Positions 16,873 to 26,386 of a DNA stretch of 64,000 bases are shown piece by piece (the stretch's first letter is position 1; the number at the start of each line of letters is the position of its first letter). A program made the position numbers and the translations under genes. The DNA comes from Pseudobacillus wudalianchiensis. Its GTDB lineage: Bacteria; Bacillota; Bacilli; Bacillales; Domibacillaceae. The stretch covers positions 1 through 64,000 of the forward strand of contig NZ_MAYT01000001.1 of the NCBI RefSeq assembly GCF_001685015.1, given 5' to 3'. Under the pieces are notes generated by a model. The model saw only the letters and a list, made by a program, of their open reading frames with translations. It was not told the origin of the DNA and did no database searches.

Positions 16873-17378
16873 TGTATGCTCTTATAATATTGTCCCTTTT
16901 CTACATACTCTCTTACAATGCGCTCCATGTCTTTTCGGTCTTCCTCATTCACGGGACGAATGACTTTCGCTGGCCGTCCGAATGCGACAGAGTGAGGAGG
17001 AATGACCTTGCCCTGTGGAACGAGACTGCCAGCTCCAATAAAGGCACCTTCACCGATTTCAGCATTGTCAAGAATAATGGATCCCATCCCAATAAGAGCG
17101 TTTTTTCTAATTTTACAGCTGTGCAGGATTACCTGATGGCCAATCGTGACTTCATCTTCAATGATGAGCGGATTATTTGGGCTTTGGTGAAGCACGGAAT
17201 TATCCTGAATGCTGACTTTTTTCCCAATCACAGTGGGAGCTACGTCTCCTCGAATAGAGGTATTAAACCAAACATTGGTTTCTTCGCCGATTGTCACGTC
17301 GCCGGTAATGGTTACGTAATCCGCTATATAAGCGGAATCAGCAATTTTCGGTGTTTTATTGTTATAAGGATAAATCAT
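16851..17378 (-). CDS. ytoA: YtoA, gamma-carbonic anhydrase-like hexapeptide protein
   Basis: A left-handed beta-helix protein of 175 residues built of hexapeptide repeats, with metal-ligand His in NSVLHQS and GHQVILHS as in gamma-class carbonic anhydrases. Activity is not proven for the Bacillus family. Gene order metK-ytoA-ytpA matches B. subtilis minus asnB and ytnA. Confidence 0.92.
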   Translation of the reverse strand: MIYPYNNKTPKIADSAYIADYVTITGDVTIGEETNVWFNTSIRGDVAPTVIGKKVSIQDNSVLHQSPNNPLIIEDEVTIGHQVILHSCKIRKNALIGMGSIILDNAEIGEGAFIGAGSLVPQGKVIPPHSVAFGRPAKVIRPVNEEDRKDMERIVREYVEKGQYYKSIQKKPEDY

Positions 17379-17513
17379 CTTTCTCCCCTTCCTTTATTTG
17401 TCCCGCCAAAGATAAGCAGGATCAATTTGCTTATTATTTTAACTAAAACGATTTGATTTGTATAATAGAAGGTAAAAAGTATAGGACTATAAAAAGCCGG
17501 AGGAAGATGCGTG

Positions 17514-18323
17514 ATGTGGAAATGGGAAACAAAACAACAGCCGAAAGGTGTCATCGTTATGATTCATGGAGCGATGGAGCATCATGGCCGTTATGGCTGG
17601 CTGATTGAAATGTGGCGCAGAAACGGCTTTCATGTGGTAATGGGCGATTTGCCTGGCCAAGGTATGACATCGAGAGCACAAAGAGGACACATTTCATCTT
17701 TTAATGAATATATCGAGGAAGTAAAAGACTGGGTACAGGCAGCCTACCAGTTTGATTTGCCTTTATTCTTATTAGGACATAGTATGGGAGGGCTAATTGC
17801 CATCCGGCTGCTTCAGGAAATGGAAGTAGAAACGGCAGGGGTTATTTTATCCTCCCCTTGTCTTGGGATGATTCACACCCCGCCAAAGATTGTCGACATT
17901 CTATCGCATGGGCTAAATTCACTCTCTCCTTCAGTAAAGTTTTCTTCTGGATTGACAGTCGAAATGGCGACAAGAAATGAAGAGGTTAGACAAGCTGATA
18001 AAGAGGACATGCTGTATGTGAACAAAGTGTCCGTTCGCTGGTACCGTGAACTGCTTCAGGCGATGAAGACAGTCGACTTAAAGACAGGGGCAGTGCCAGA
18101 TGTTCCGCTTCTCGTTATGCAAGCAGGACATGACTTAATCGTTGATAAAAAAAGTGTGAGAAAGTGGTTTCATCGTCTTGATTTATCAGAGATGCACTAT
18201 AAGGAGTGGCCGGGTCTTTATCATGAAATATTTAATGAACCGGAACGGGAAGAAGTCTTTCACTATGCTAAGGGATTTGTAGAAAATAGACTGCGTTTAT
18301 TAGGGTACGTGATTGAGGAATGA
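17514..18323 (+). CDS. ytpA: YtpA, lysophospholipase-type alpha/beta hydrolase
   Basis: A 269-residue monoglyceride lipase/lysophospholipase-like hydrolase: HGAMEHHGRY oxyanion region, GHSMGG nucleophile elbow (Ser near 98), acid in QAGHDLIVD and His in GLYHEIFNEPER. B. subtilis YtpA makes the lysophospholipid antibiotic bacilysocin; the same is possible but not shown. The ATG at 17514 matches the B. subtilis N-terminus; a GTG one codon earlier is also within reach of GGAGG. ytpB follows 9 bp later. Confidence 0.92.
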   Translation: MWKWETKQQPKGVIVMIHGAMEHHGRYGWLIEMWRRNGFHVVMGDLPGQGMTSRAQRGHISSFNEYIEEVKDWVQAAYQFDLPLFLLGHSMGGLIAIRLLQEMEVETAGVILSSPCLGMIHTPPKIVDILSHGLNSLSPSVKFSSGLTVEMATRNEEVRQADKEDMLYVNKVSVRWYRELLQAMKTVDLKTGAVPDVPLLVMQAGHDLIVDKKSVRKWFHRLDLSEMHYKEWPGLYHEIFNEPEREEVFHYAKGFVENRLRLLGYVIEE

Positions 18324-18332
18324 GGTGACAAA

Positions 18333-19427
18333 ATGCCAGTCCCGATGACACCGTTGCACTTAATGCATAGCATGTATAAAAGGGTCTTTCCGATTGTCCA
18401 TGAACAGCTATGTTATTGGAAAGCAAAAGCGAAAGAGATTCCAAATGAAGAATTGCGCCGCCAGGCTCTCTCCAGTATTACTCATAAAACATTTCATTGC
18501 GAGGGAGGGGCTGTGCTGGCATTATTGTCGGGGAAAAACTTTACAGAAGCTATTCGCTTTATTGTTGCCTATCAGACGATTAGTGATTATCTTGATAATC
18601 TTTGTGATCGCAGTACGTCGCTTGATCCAGCTGATTTTGCGGCTCTTCATGAAGCGATGGAAGATGCTTTGTCACCAGGGGCGCCGCTGCGCCATTATTA
18701 TCGCTATCGCTTAGATCAAAATGATGGTGGCTATTTAGTCGAACTAGTCAAGACGTGCCAGTCCGTGCTCGCTGAAATGATGGGCTATGAAATCATTTCT
18801 CCTTTTCTCAAAGAATTATGTCGCTATTACTGTGATTTACAAATACACAAGCACGTAAAAAAGGAAGAGAGAGAAGAGCGCTTAATCAAATGGTTCAAAG
18901 AGAATCAACGCGATTGGCCGCAGATGGAATGGTACGAATTTTCCGCCTGTGCGGGTTCAACACTTGCCATCTTCTGTTTAGTAGCATATAGCTTAGATGA
19001 ACCGTTAACGCCTAAAGGGGCACAGCAAATAAAAGAAAGCTACTTCCCTTATATTCAAGGGCTTCATATTTTGCTGGATTATTTTATTGATCAGCAAGAG
19101 GATCAAGAAGGCGGCGATTTAAACTTTTGTTTTTATTATCAAAATGAGGAGCAATTGTTCCAGCGGTTCATTTATTTTATAGAGCAGGCGGACGAACGGG
19201 TAAATGGAATAAAGCATGAGAAATTTCACCGGCTGATCAATCGGGGGCTACTTGGCATGTATTTATCAGATTCAAAGGCCAATGAGTATAAAGACATTCA
19301 AGAAATCTCTAAAAAAATAATTCGCAGAGGCGGAGCAGCCTCTCGATTTTTCTATCTAAATGGACGTACATACAGGCGGATGCAACAGTGGTTTCCGCAC
19401 TGGTTTGGAAAGTATAGGGTTCATTAG
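18333..19427 (+). CDS. ytpB: YtpB, tetraprenyl-beta-curcumene synthase
   Basis: A 364-residue member of the DUF2600 large-terpene-synthase family. By family it cyclises the C35 tetraprenyl (heptaprenyl) diphosphate to tetraprenyl-beta-curcumene, the precursor of spore-related sesquarterpenes. An Asp-rich metal-binding segment D85-x2-D88-x3-D92 is visible in SDYLDNLCDR. GAGGTGAC precedes the ATG. It is coupled to ytpA. Confidence 0.93.
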   Translation: MPVPMTPLHLMHSMYKRVFPIVHEQLCYWKAKAKEIPNEELRRQALSSITHKTFHCEGGAVLALLSGKNFTEAIRFIVAYQTISDYLDNLCDRSTSLDPADFAALHEAMEDALSPGAPLRHYYRYRLDQNDGGYLVELVKTCQSVLAEMMGYEIISPFLKELCRYYCDLQIHKHVKKEEREERLIKWFKENQRDWPQMEWYEFSACAGSTLAIFCLVAYSLDEPLTPKGAQQIKESYFPYIQGLHILLDYFIDQQEDQEGGDLNFCFYYQNEEQLFQRFIYFIEQADERVNGIKHEKFHRLINRGLLGMYLSDSKANEYKDIQEISKKIIRRGGAASRFFYLNGRTYRRMQQWFPHWFGKYRVH

Positions 19428-19459
19428 AAGACAGTGAATGAGAATGAAGGAGGTCTACA

Positions 19460-20461
19460 GTGGGATTGAAGTTAAGCATATTAGACCAATCACCAATTTC
19501 AGAAGGAACAACAGCGGAAGAAGCATTAGCGGAAACGGTCAAACTAGCTCGTCATGCCGAAAAGCTGGGATATGAGCGTTTCTGGGTGTCAGAGCATCAC
19601 GATGCTTCCACCCTTGCCGGATCTTCTCCGGAAGTACTGATGGCCTATTTAGCAGCGAAGACCGAAACTATCCGGATTGGCTCAGGCGGAGTGATGCTGC
19701 CTCACTACAGTCCTTACAAGGTAGCTGAAAATTTTCGGGTGCTTGAAGGACTGGCGCCAGGCAGAATTGATGCCGGAATCGGAAGAGCACCCGGCGGCAT
19801 GCCGATCGCTTCATTGGCACTTAATAGAGGAGAATACCGTCAAGTTGATCGTTTTTCTGAACAAGTGGATGAATTGTTGACCTATCTTGCTGGGGATGAA
19901 GAGAGCGGACCTTATCCGGGGCTAAAAGCTACACCACTCGTTCAAACGGTACCGGACGTCTGGATGCTTGGCTCAAGCGGCTCAAGTGCTATGCTTGCCG
20001 CGCAAAAAGGGCTTCCGTACACGTTTGCTCAATTTATTAATGGAGACGGAGGGCCAGACTATATGGCTGCTTATTATAGCTCCTTTCAGCCATCCTGCTT
20101 ATTGTCAAAGCCAAAGAGTATGGCAGCAGTGTTTACAATTTGTGCCGAAACAGACGAAAAGGCAGAACATCTGGCATCGAGCTTAGATTTATCCTTGCTG
20201 ATGACAGCTCAGGGAATGAAATCAAACGGCGTACCGAGCCCAGAACAAGCAGCAGCTTACCAGTATAGTAAGTATGAACGCCAATTTATCCAGGAGAACA
20301 GGAAGAGAATGGTCGTTGGCAGTCCTCGGCGTGTACGAGAACAATACGAGCAAATCAGTGAACAGTATAAAACAGAAAATATAATGGCTGTCTCTATTAT
20401 GTACGATTTTCAAGACAAGTTAACATCATTTGAACTGCTAGCAGAAGCTATTCGGACATAA
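19460..20461 (+). CDS. LLM-class flavin-dependent oxidoreductase
   Basis: A bacterial-luciferase-like monooxygenase of 333 residues: SILDQSPISEG start, WVSEHHD, GSGGVMLPHYSPYKVAE and APGRIDAGIGRAPGG are typical of the MsnO8/YhbW subgroup. It should use reduced FMN; the substrate is unknown. A GTG start lies 6 nt after AAGGAGG. It is probably the last gene of the ytpA-ytpB unit, 32 bp away. Confidence 0.92.
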   Translation: MGLKLSILDQSPISEGTTAEEALAETVKLARHAEKLGYERFWVSEHHDASTLAGSSPEVLMAYLAAKTETIRIGSGGVMLPHYSPYKVAENFRVLEGLAPGRIDAGIGRAPGGMPIASLALNRGEYRQVDRFSEQVDELLTYLAGDEESGPYPGLKATPLVQTVPDVWMLGSSGSSAMLAAQKGLPYTFAQFINGDGGPDYMAAYYSSFQPSCLLSKPKSMAAVFTICAETDEKAEHLASSLDLSLLMTAQGMKSNGVPSPEQAAAYQYSKYERQFIQENRKRMVVGSPRRVREQYEQISEQYKTENIMAVSIMYDFQDKLTSFELLAEAIRT

Positions 20462-20503
20462 AAAAGCGAACACAGGCGTTTATGAGCCGTGTTCGCTTTT
20501 TTA
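20461..20503 (+). terminator. Terminator after the flavin oxidoreductase gene
   Basis: AAAAAGCGAACAC and GTGTTCGCTTTTTT pair across a 17-nt loop region containing a smaller stem. Confidence 0.9.
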
Positions 20504-20516
20504 TTAGCCAAAATAA

Positions 20517-20598
20517 GGGACTTATTATCGAAGTGGGAGATTTATTATCCAAAGCTGGGCATATATTATCCGAAACCGAAGATATTTTATCCAAGCTG
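20517..20598. repeat. Four imperfect ~20-bp tandem units
   Basis: Four consecutive units of 19-22 bp share the core TTATTATCC(A/G)AA: they start near 20517, 20536, 20558 and 20580. They fill the gap between a terminator and the mnmM stop. There is no good evidence that they are translated. Confidence 0.65.
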
Positions 20599-20604
20599 AA
20601 AAAG

Positions 20605-21177
20605 TTATCTTTTCTCGATTGCTATAATAAATGGTGGATTATTCAGCTGATTGATAAACTCATAACGAAGTACGTGAGCTTCCTGCTGATCAATCCTTTC
20701 TACAAAGCGGATCAGCTCCTCTTTTTCCACAGCTCCTTCCTCATGGCCGTGATAAATGACGAGGACAATGATCCCTCCAGATGCAAGCATGGAAAAAATC
20801 TGTTTCACAGCCGAAATGGTTGTATCCGGCCTAGTCACGATTGATTTATCCCCTTTTGGCAAATAGCCGAGGTTAAAAACCGCTCCTTTCAGCTGTCTTT
20901 GCCACTCAGCGGGAATAACGGCAGCTGCTTGTTCATGTCCACAGTCAAATAAAATTACCCGTTCGTTTAACTGCTGCTCCTGCAGGCGGACAGCTGTATT
21001 TGTTAATGCTTGCTCCTGGATGTCAAATCCAAAGACACGGCCACGTTCACCGACGAGTTTAGCTAGAAATACAGTATCATGGCCGTTGCCAACTGTTGCA
21101 TCAATAGCCGCGCTCCCATCCGTTACTGCTTTTTCTAACAGTATGCGTGCAAATGGTAAAATTCCATCTAAGTTCAT
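20605..21177 (-). CDS. mnmM: MnmM (YtqB), tRNA wobble-uridine methyltransferase
   Basis: A 190-residue class I SAM methyltransferase with the SAM-binding loop DATVGNGHDT and FDIQEQAL acidic strand, then NLGYLPKGDKS and a C-terminal NPPFIIAIEKR segment. B. subtilis YtqB methylates the aminomethyl group of nm5s2U34 in tRNA. I chose the ATG at 21177, 6 nt after AAAGGAG; the frame stays open to 21369 but that extension lacks a ribosome binding site. It is divergent from the large TPR gene. Confidence 0.93.
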   Translation of the reverse strand: MNLDGILPFARILLEKAVTDGSAAIDATVGNGHDTVFLAKLVGERGRVFGFDIQEQALTNTAVRLQEQQLNERVILFDCGHEQAAAVIPAEWQRQLKGAVFNLGYLPKGDKSIVTRPDTTISAVKQIFSMLASGGIIVLVIYHGHEEGAVEKEELIRFVERIDQQEAHVLRYEFINQLNNPPFIIAIEKR

Positions 21178-21304
21178 GATGTCTCCTTTCTTTCCATTAA
21201 GCCATCTTCGATGATTATACTTAAAATAAATGATTATTGGTATAATGCAAATAATTAATAGAATGATAGCAATCGAAAAAATTAAAAAGAAGGGGCGTTG
21301 CCTT

Positions 21305-24300
21305 TTGAATATAGTCGTCACAAAGCCGTCTGATATTAAAATGGTCTCTGATCTCATACAGTTAATCAAGCAGCTCTGGACGTTAAAGTCCTATAAAGTG
21401 CTTCAGGAGTGGCTGGCACAAATAGAAACAGAAGAGGAATACTACCGCTTGATCCGTTTAGCGGATGCTGGCGGAATGTATCGCTACAGCGACTTTTTAG
21501 CCACAGCGGCAAATAAGCGATTTCAATCTATCCGTACGTTTTCTTGGTCTTGTTATCGTCTGCTTGAGCAAGGAAGAAGCTTAGAAGCTGAAACGAAAAT
21601 GAAACAACGCCTATTTGATGAAGGGGAAGAGTCTTTAACAGCGGACGAGAAAAAACCAGCCTATCTTTTACTCGTCAAAGCACTTTGTCAACTATATCGT
21701 TATCAAGAAGCAGCAGATTATATCCGTTTGATTCAAGAAGCAGGTGCTGTTTTATCACCAGACCAACTAGCTGATTTTTATTTGGAAACGAATGATTGGG
21801 AGCAGGCAGAACAAGAAGTGAAGAAAGGGCTTGATTTGTCATTCAGTGAGCGAGGAGATGTTAGCTGGATTGTGTACGCTGATCTCTTATCGAGACAAGG
21901 TCATCATGAAGAAGCGCTTCGTGTACTGCAAAAAGGAGCTGAAGCTTTTCCGCAATGCCCGGTATTTCAGCTGGAGCAGATGAGAGGATTTCGTTTAACA
22001 GATAACTTCCAAGCGATTCTTGATCATGCTGACCAGTGGAACAAAGAAAATCCTTTTCATACAAATGTAGATTATTTTATTTATTTAAAGGCAGAGGCGT
22101 TATACAAGCTGGAACAATGGAGCGAGCTGGAACAATGGATTTTAGAAAATAAAGCGGTATTAAAAAAGACAGCACTCGGCGGGCGGACCATTGATCAAAC
22201 GGGAAGTTACCGGGAAATTGCTATTGAGCCAATTCGGCAAAAGCTAAATTATTGTGTGCCAGCCACGCTGTCGATGATGTTACAGACAGTCGGAAAGGAA
22301 ATATCACAGGATGAGATTGCTGAACACATTTTTGATGTGACGGGTTCAAAGCTGATGACAGCTATTGATTACATGGCGTCACTTGGCTTTTCATCTGCCT
22401 TCTTTAAAGGAACCATTCAACTATATAAGTACTTTATCGACGCAGGCTGCCCTGTCATGCTTGATCTATTGATCGAAAATAATTCACATGTTCAGCTTGT
22501 TGTCGGATACGACGATCGGTTGGGCGTGCTGTTAGTCCAAGATCCTAATGAGCTAGAGACGTTGTTTATCCCTTATGAAGAAGTTGCACAAACCTACCGG
22601 TTAAAAGAGCAGCTTTCGATCGTATTCGTTCTGGAGGAGCAAAAAGGGCTGCTTGAGCGATTAAATCCGCAAACCCATGAGTTTTTTCAAGAAATATTCA
22701 TGTACTTGGAAGAAATGGAGAAGGATGCGGAAGGGACTGTTACGGACTTTCTTGCTTATCTCATAGAGAAAGAGGAAGAAGTTTTTTCTTCCATTATTGG
22801 TTTAACAATGATTGAACATGTGAAAGTGAAGCCTTATTTGAATAAGTGGATTGATCATGTGAAAAAGCGGTTTGGTGAAGAGGATGAGGAAATCCAGCTG
22901 ATCATTGCCCATTCTTATTATATGCATGATGAGACCGGCAAGGAGTTTCAGCAAGTGATGGATCAGGTCAAACGAAAAAATGCTTATGCGCACTTTCTTT
23001 TAGGAATTGTCGGTTATCAAAATGATCAACCTGAACGCGCTATTTTCCATTTAAAGCGCTCACTTGAAAAAGATCCTTTCCAGCCGTCCGCTTACGCCTA
23101 TTTAGCCCGATGCTGTACTGAGCTTTCACAGTTTCAGCTAGCACAACATTGGTCGTTTGTAGCACTTGAACAGGCAGAAAAGGATGAATTCACCCGCTCG
23201 ACGCACGCACTTATTTTGCTGGAGTCGGGTGCCAACCAAGAAGCACTGAGTGAGTTCGAAAAGCTGTCTAAAGATTATCCGAATGATCATTATTATGTGT
23301 ATGAAGTGGGACGCTGTTATATGGAAATGGACGATAGCCGGGCGATTACCTGGTTCAAACGAGCACTTGAAATGAATCCGGCCGTTCCCTATCCTTATTT
23401 GCGAATTGCAGAAATTCGCATGAACGAAGAAAAGTGGGAACGAGCGGAAGCTTATTTGCAAACCGGGTCAGAGGAGGTTCCAAAAGAAGAAACAGGGATC
23501 ATTTGGTTATATATTGGTCATACGCGCATGGGCCGAGAGCAGTACAGTCATGCAGAGGAAGCCTACAAACGTGCTGCTGAACTTGATCCTAACGGTGACT
23601 TGCTGGCAGTTGTATATGAGGCGCAGTCGATTATTCAACAGGGAGACTGGCAGCGGGCAAAGACTGTCATCCGCTCCTATGGACAGCCTTCTGAACATCC
23701 TGATATATACGTAAGAGCCGGTGCTATGATGATAGAAGAAGCGGAGGCAGACAGCGAGAAAGAGCTTGGCCTTTGTTTTATGGAGGAGGGCCTTTTGAAA
23801 GGCGCTGAGCTGGAAGAGCATGTTTCGCTCTATGTGGAGTACGTAGAAGGGACGCCATTTATCCACCGAGCGCTTGCTTTTCTGCAAAGGCTGCGAGTTC
23901 AGTATTCGTTAAGTGACCTTTACTGCTATGAAGCGATCTTTCAAGAACAGTTGGAGAATCTAACTCTTGCTGAAACACTTTTGCTGCAAGCAGTGGAGAT
24001 GGACACACAGAGTACTTTTCCTCATTATCGTCTCGGAAAGCTATATCGGTCAGTGGAAAAAACGAATCTAGCCGAGCAGCATTTATTCAAGTGTCTAGAA
24101 CTTGATCCTGACTTTACAGCTGCCCATGATGAATTAGCGAGTCTGTATGAAGAGCTTGGCGAGACGGAAAAGGTAAAAAAATATCGTTTTCGAGTATTAG
24201 AGGCCATGCCGCAAGCGTGTGATATGAAGGAGTTTGCAGCGTTGATGTCTTCACCGGCAGAACGGGAGAAGCTGAAAAATCATTTGGAGCATTTGCGGGG

Positions 24301-25252
24301 AATGATTGATGAACAATGGCGTCTTGGAGCTCTAAGTGAAGTGCTGGAAACAGAAGAAGCGATCCTTTTACTTGAGCAAGAAGAGGCTGTAGAGCTGAAA
24401 GCGAAACTAGCGGAGCTGTATTCTGAAAATGGTCAGGTGAAAGAAGCGCTGATGCTCATTACAGCCCTCATTCAAGCAGAACCGGATAATAAATCCCTCT
24501 ATGAATCTTGGATGAAAATATTATATAGCTCAAAAAAACTGCTAAAAATCGAGAGGCTCATTCAGAAAATGGGATTGTCATCCGAAGATGCAGCGGTTGT
24601 GTACAGGAATAGTGGTGATGCGCTCGTTCCTTATGCTGAAAAATTAGAAGAAGAGAAGCAGGGACTATGGAAAAAAATCACGGGAGGCTTAAAAACAGTA
24701 GGGCTGATCAGTGTCATCATTGCTTTATATGAAAAAGCGATTGAGTTAGACCCAGATCATCATGAAAGCTATGATCGGCTTGCTTTATTTTATATAGAAC
24801 GAGAGGTCACCGATGAGGCGTGGAAAGTGCTGAAACGCTATCTCGATGTTCATGATGATGACCATCTGCGTTTTAAAGCGGCAGCTGCTGCCCTAAGTTA
24901 TGGAGCAGAAACCGGTAAAGAGCAATATACAAAAGAAGCTCAGGAACAACTTCTCTTATTAAAGAAACGCCACCCATCTGATGGAGACGCACGGGAAATG
25001 CTGGCTGATTCATTTCTTTTGCTTGGCCAGCTAGAGGAAGCACTAAAAGAATATGAGGCACTTATTGAAAAGGCCCCTTATAAAGTGGAAGGATATGTTG
25101 GAAGGATCCTAGCGTATGCGGAGCTCGATCAAACAGAAAAAGCAAAACAGTGTACAGGACAACTGCCGAAAGAAATGCAAGAAAGAGTATGGAACCAACT
25201 AGAAGAACTAGCGGACGACCATCCGGCGTTACACGGGATAGTCAATAAGTAA
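21305..25252 (+). CDS. Large TPR protein with internal C39-type peptidase domain
   Basis: About 1,315 residues with no signal peptide. The N-terminal 290 residues and residues from about 540 to the end are helical TPR-like repeats, with clear units such as AIFHLKRSLEKDPFQPSAYA and AEEAYKRAAELDPNG. Between them (about residues 290-450) lies a papain-like C39 domain with Cys317 in NYCVPATLSMML, His395 in SHVQLVVGYDD and Asp413 in VQDPNE, so the triad looks intact. A hydrophobic stretch occurs near the end of the last third (GLISVIIALYEKA). I chose the TTG at 21305 behind AGGGG; the open frame begins upstream at 21230, but a TATAAT lies inside that extension. No B. subtilis counterpart at this position. 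Substrate unknown. Confidence 0.88.
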   Translation: MNIVVTKPSDIKMVSDLIQLIKQLWTLKSYKVLQEWLAQIETEEEYYRLIRLADAGGMYRYSDFLATAANKRFQSIRTFSWSCYRLLEQGRSLEAETKMKQRLFDEGEESLTADEKKPAYLLLVKALCQLYRYQEAADYIRLIQEAGAVLSPDQLADFYLETNDWEQAEQEVKKGLDLSFSERGDVSWIVYADLLSRQGHHEEALRVLQKGAEAFPQCPVFQLEQMRGFRLTDNFQAILDHADQWNKENPFHTNVDYFIYLKAEALYKLEQWSELEQWILENKAVLKKTALGGRTIDQTGSYREIAIEPIRQKLNYCVPATLSMMLQTVGKEISQDEIAEHIFDVTGSKLMTAIDYMASLGFSSAFFKGTIQLYKYFIDAGCPVMLDLLIENNSHVQLVVGYDDRLGVLLVQDPNELETLFIPYEEVAQTYRLKEQLSIVFVLEEQKGLLERLNPQTHEFFQEIFMYLEEMEKDAEGTVTDFLAYLIEKEEEVFSSIIGLTMIEHVKVKPYLNKWIDHVKKRFGEEDEEIQLIIAHSYYMHDETGKEFQQVMDQVKRKNAYAHFLLGIVGYQNDQPERAIFHLKRSLEKDPFQPSAYAYLARCCTELSQFQLAQHWSFVALEQAEKDEFTRSTHALILLESGANQEALSEFEKLSKDYPNDHYYVYEVGRCYMEMDDSRAITWFKRALEMNPAVPYPYLRIAEIRMNEEKWERAEAYLQTGSEEVPKEETGIIWLYIGHTRMGREQYSHAEEAYKRAAELDPNGDLLAVVYEAQSIIQQGDWQRAKTVIRSYGQPSEHPDIYVRAGAMMIEEAEADSEKELGLCFMEEGLLKGAELEEHVSLYVEYVEGTPFIHRALAFLQRLRVQYSLSDLYCYEAIFQEQLENLTLAETLLLQAVEMDTQSTFPHYRLGKLYRSVEKTNLAEQHLFKCLELDPDFTAAHDELASLYEELGETEKVKKYRFRVLEAMPQACDMKEFAALMSSPAEREKLKNHLEHLRGMIDEQWRLGALSEVLETEEAILLLEQEEAVELKAKLAELYSENGQVKEALMLITALIQAEPDNKSLYESWMKILYSSKKLLKIERLIQKMGLSSEDAAVVYRNSGDALVPYAEKLEEEKQGLWKKITGGLKTVGLISVIIALYEKAIELDPDHHESYDRLALFYIEREVTDEAWKVLKRYLDVHDDDHLRFKAAAAALSYGAETGKEQYTKEAQEQLLLLKKRHPSDGDAREMLADSFLLLGQLEEALKEYEALIEKAPYKVEGYVGRILAYAELDQTEKAKQCTGQLPKEMQERVWNQLEELADDHPALHGIVNK

Positions 25253-25255
25253 AAG

Positions 25256-25291
25256 AAAAAAGACCGGCTGCGCTTATGCACCGGTCTTTTT
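25256..25291 (+). terminator. Terminator after the TPR-C39 gene
   Basis: AAAAAGACCGG and CCGGTCTTTTT pair around a 13-nt loop. Confidence 0.88.
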
Positions 25292-25516
25292 GGTATCATA
25301 AGCAGAATGGAATTATCCCTTGAAAAAAGGGCGGAATAATGTATTATGAGAATGAGTTGTTTTTAGAATAATCATTCAATTGTAAAATCTTTTCATTAGG
25401 GGATCTCGAAGTGATAGAAGCGGATAGATAGCGCACTGTTTTCTTCCGTGCTTTCTCCTAGTTTAGGAAGCAAATTTACAGTTTGATTTTTTATTACACT
25501 AATTGGAGGAAGCGCT
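25292..25516. other. Leader region of the solute-binding protein gene
   Basis: A 225-bp gap with a small hairpin (CCCTT-GAAAA-AAGGG, near 25317) and an AT-rich stretch but no clear promoter with good spacing, no riboswitch I recognise and no gene. Confidence 0.4.
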
Positions 25517-26335
25517 ATGAGGAAGAGAATTAGCAAACTAATATTAGGTTTAGGGATGGCAGGTCTTTTAGTTTTCCTATCGGCCTGTGGACAAGAAGGG
25601 ACGAAAACGGGGGAGAAGAATCCAGAGAAAAAGGTCATTGTAGGGACTGACGCAGCTTATGCGCCATTTACATACATGGATAAAGGAAAAATTGTCGGTT
25701 TTGATATCGATATCGTAGATGCCATTATGAAAGAGGCTGGCTATGAATATGAGGTGAAAAACATCGGGTGGGATGCTCTTTTTGAAAGTACGCGTCAAGC
25801 TGACCAGATAGATCTGGCCGTTTGTGCGATTACGATTAGTGATGACCGAAAACAGACCTATGACTTTTCATCTCCCTACTACCAGTCTACTCATATGATT
25901 ATGACCAATAAAAGCAATCCTGTTAAAAGCGCAAACGATCTAAAAGGATTAACGGTAGGAGTGTTAAATGGTTCAACGGGACAGATGGCGGCTGAACAGA
26001 TTTTAGGAAAAAATAGCCCAGATATTAAAAAGTATGAAAGTGATGCAGTGTCTATTATGTCGTTGAAGAACGGTGCTGTTGCTGCCGTCATCGCCGATAA
26101 CACTGTGATCAATGAATACTTGAAAAATAACCCGAACGAGCAATTTAAAACACTCGAAGATCATAAAAATTTTAATGCAGAGTTTTACGGATTAATGCTG
26201 CCGAAAGACAGTGAATTAACTTCTAAAGTTGATAAAGCCCTTAAGAAAATTATCGAAAATGGCACGTATAGCAAAATATACGAAAAATGGCTGGGAACAG
26301 AGCCCGACATAAAAGCATTGCAAGCCGCACAATAA
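25517..26335 (+). CDS. Amino acid ABC transporter substrate-binding lipoprotein
   Basis: A family-3 solute-binding protein of 272 residues. A lipoprotein signal peptide ends in the lipobox LSAC (Cys24), so it should be anchored outside the membrane. The mature part has VIVGTDAAYAPFTYMD, GFDIDIVDAI and a second lobe with VGVLNGSTGQMAAEQIL, typical of polar amino acid binders. GGAGGAAGC precedes the ATG. No permease or ATPase gene adjoins it, so it must share a transporter encoded elsewhere. Downstream mmuM suggests a sulfur amino acid ligand, but that is only inferred. Confidence 0.93.
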   Translation: MRKRISKLILGLGMAGLLVFLSACGQEGTKTGEKNPEKKVIVGTDAAYAPFTYMDKGKIVGFDIDIVDAIMKEAGYEYEVKNIGWDALFESTRQADQIDLAVCAITISDDRKQTYDFSSPYYQSTHMIMTNKSNPVKSANDLKGLTVGVLNGSTGQMAAEQILGKNSPDIKKYESDAVSIMSLKNGAVAAVIADNTVINEYLKNNPNEQFKTLEDHKNFNAEFYGLMLPKDSELTSKVDKALKKIIENGTYSKIYEKWLGTEPDIKALQAAQ

Positions 26336-26386
26336 TTGCCAGCAATGAGAGCTAATTATCAATATGTTGCCAACGGAGGAACAATG

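Noticed and set aside
20482-20844. A 120-codon frame crossing the terminator, the tandem repeat and the 3' end of mnmM
   Set aside because: It starts inside a terminator and runs antisense over a conserved gene.
21230-21304. N-terminal extension of the TPR-C39 protein from an ATG at 21230
   Set aside because: A TATAAT lies within it and there is no ribosome binding site; the TTG at 21305 has one.
25357-25388. Fur-box-like AATAATCATT and TTGTTT/TAAAAT boxes before the solute-binding protein gene
   Set aside because: Only one half of a Fur box fits and the promoter spacer would be 20 bp. Not strong enough.
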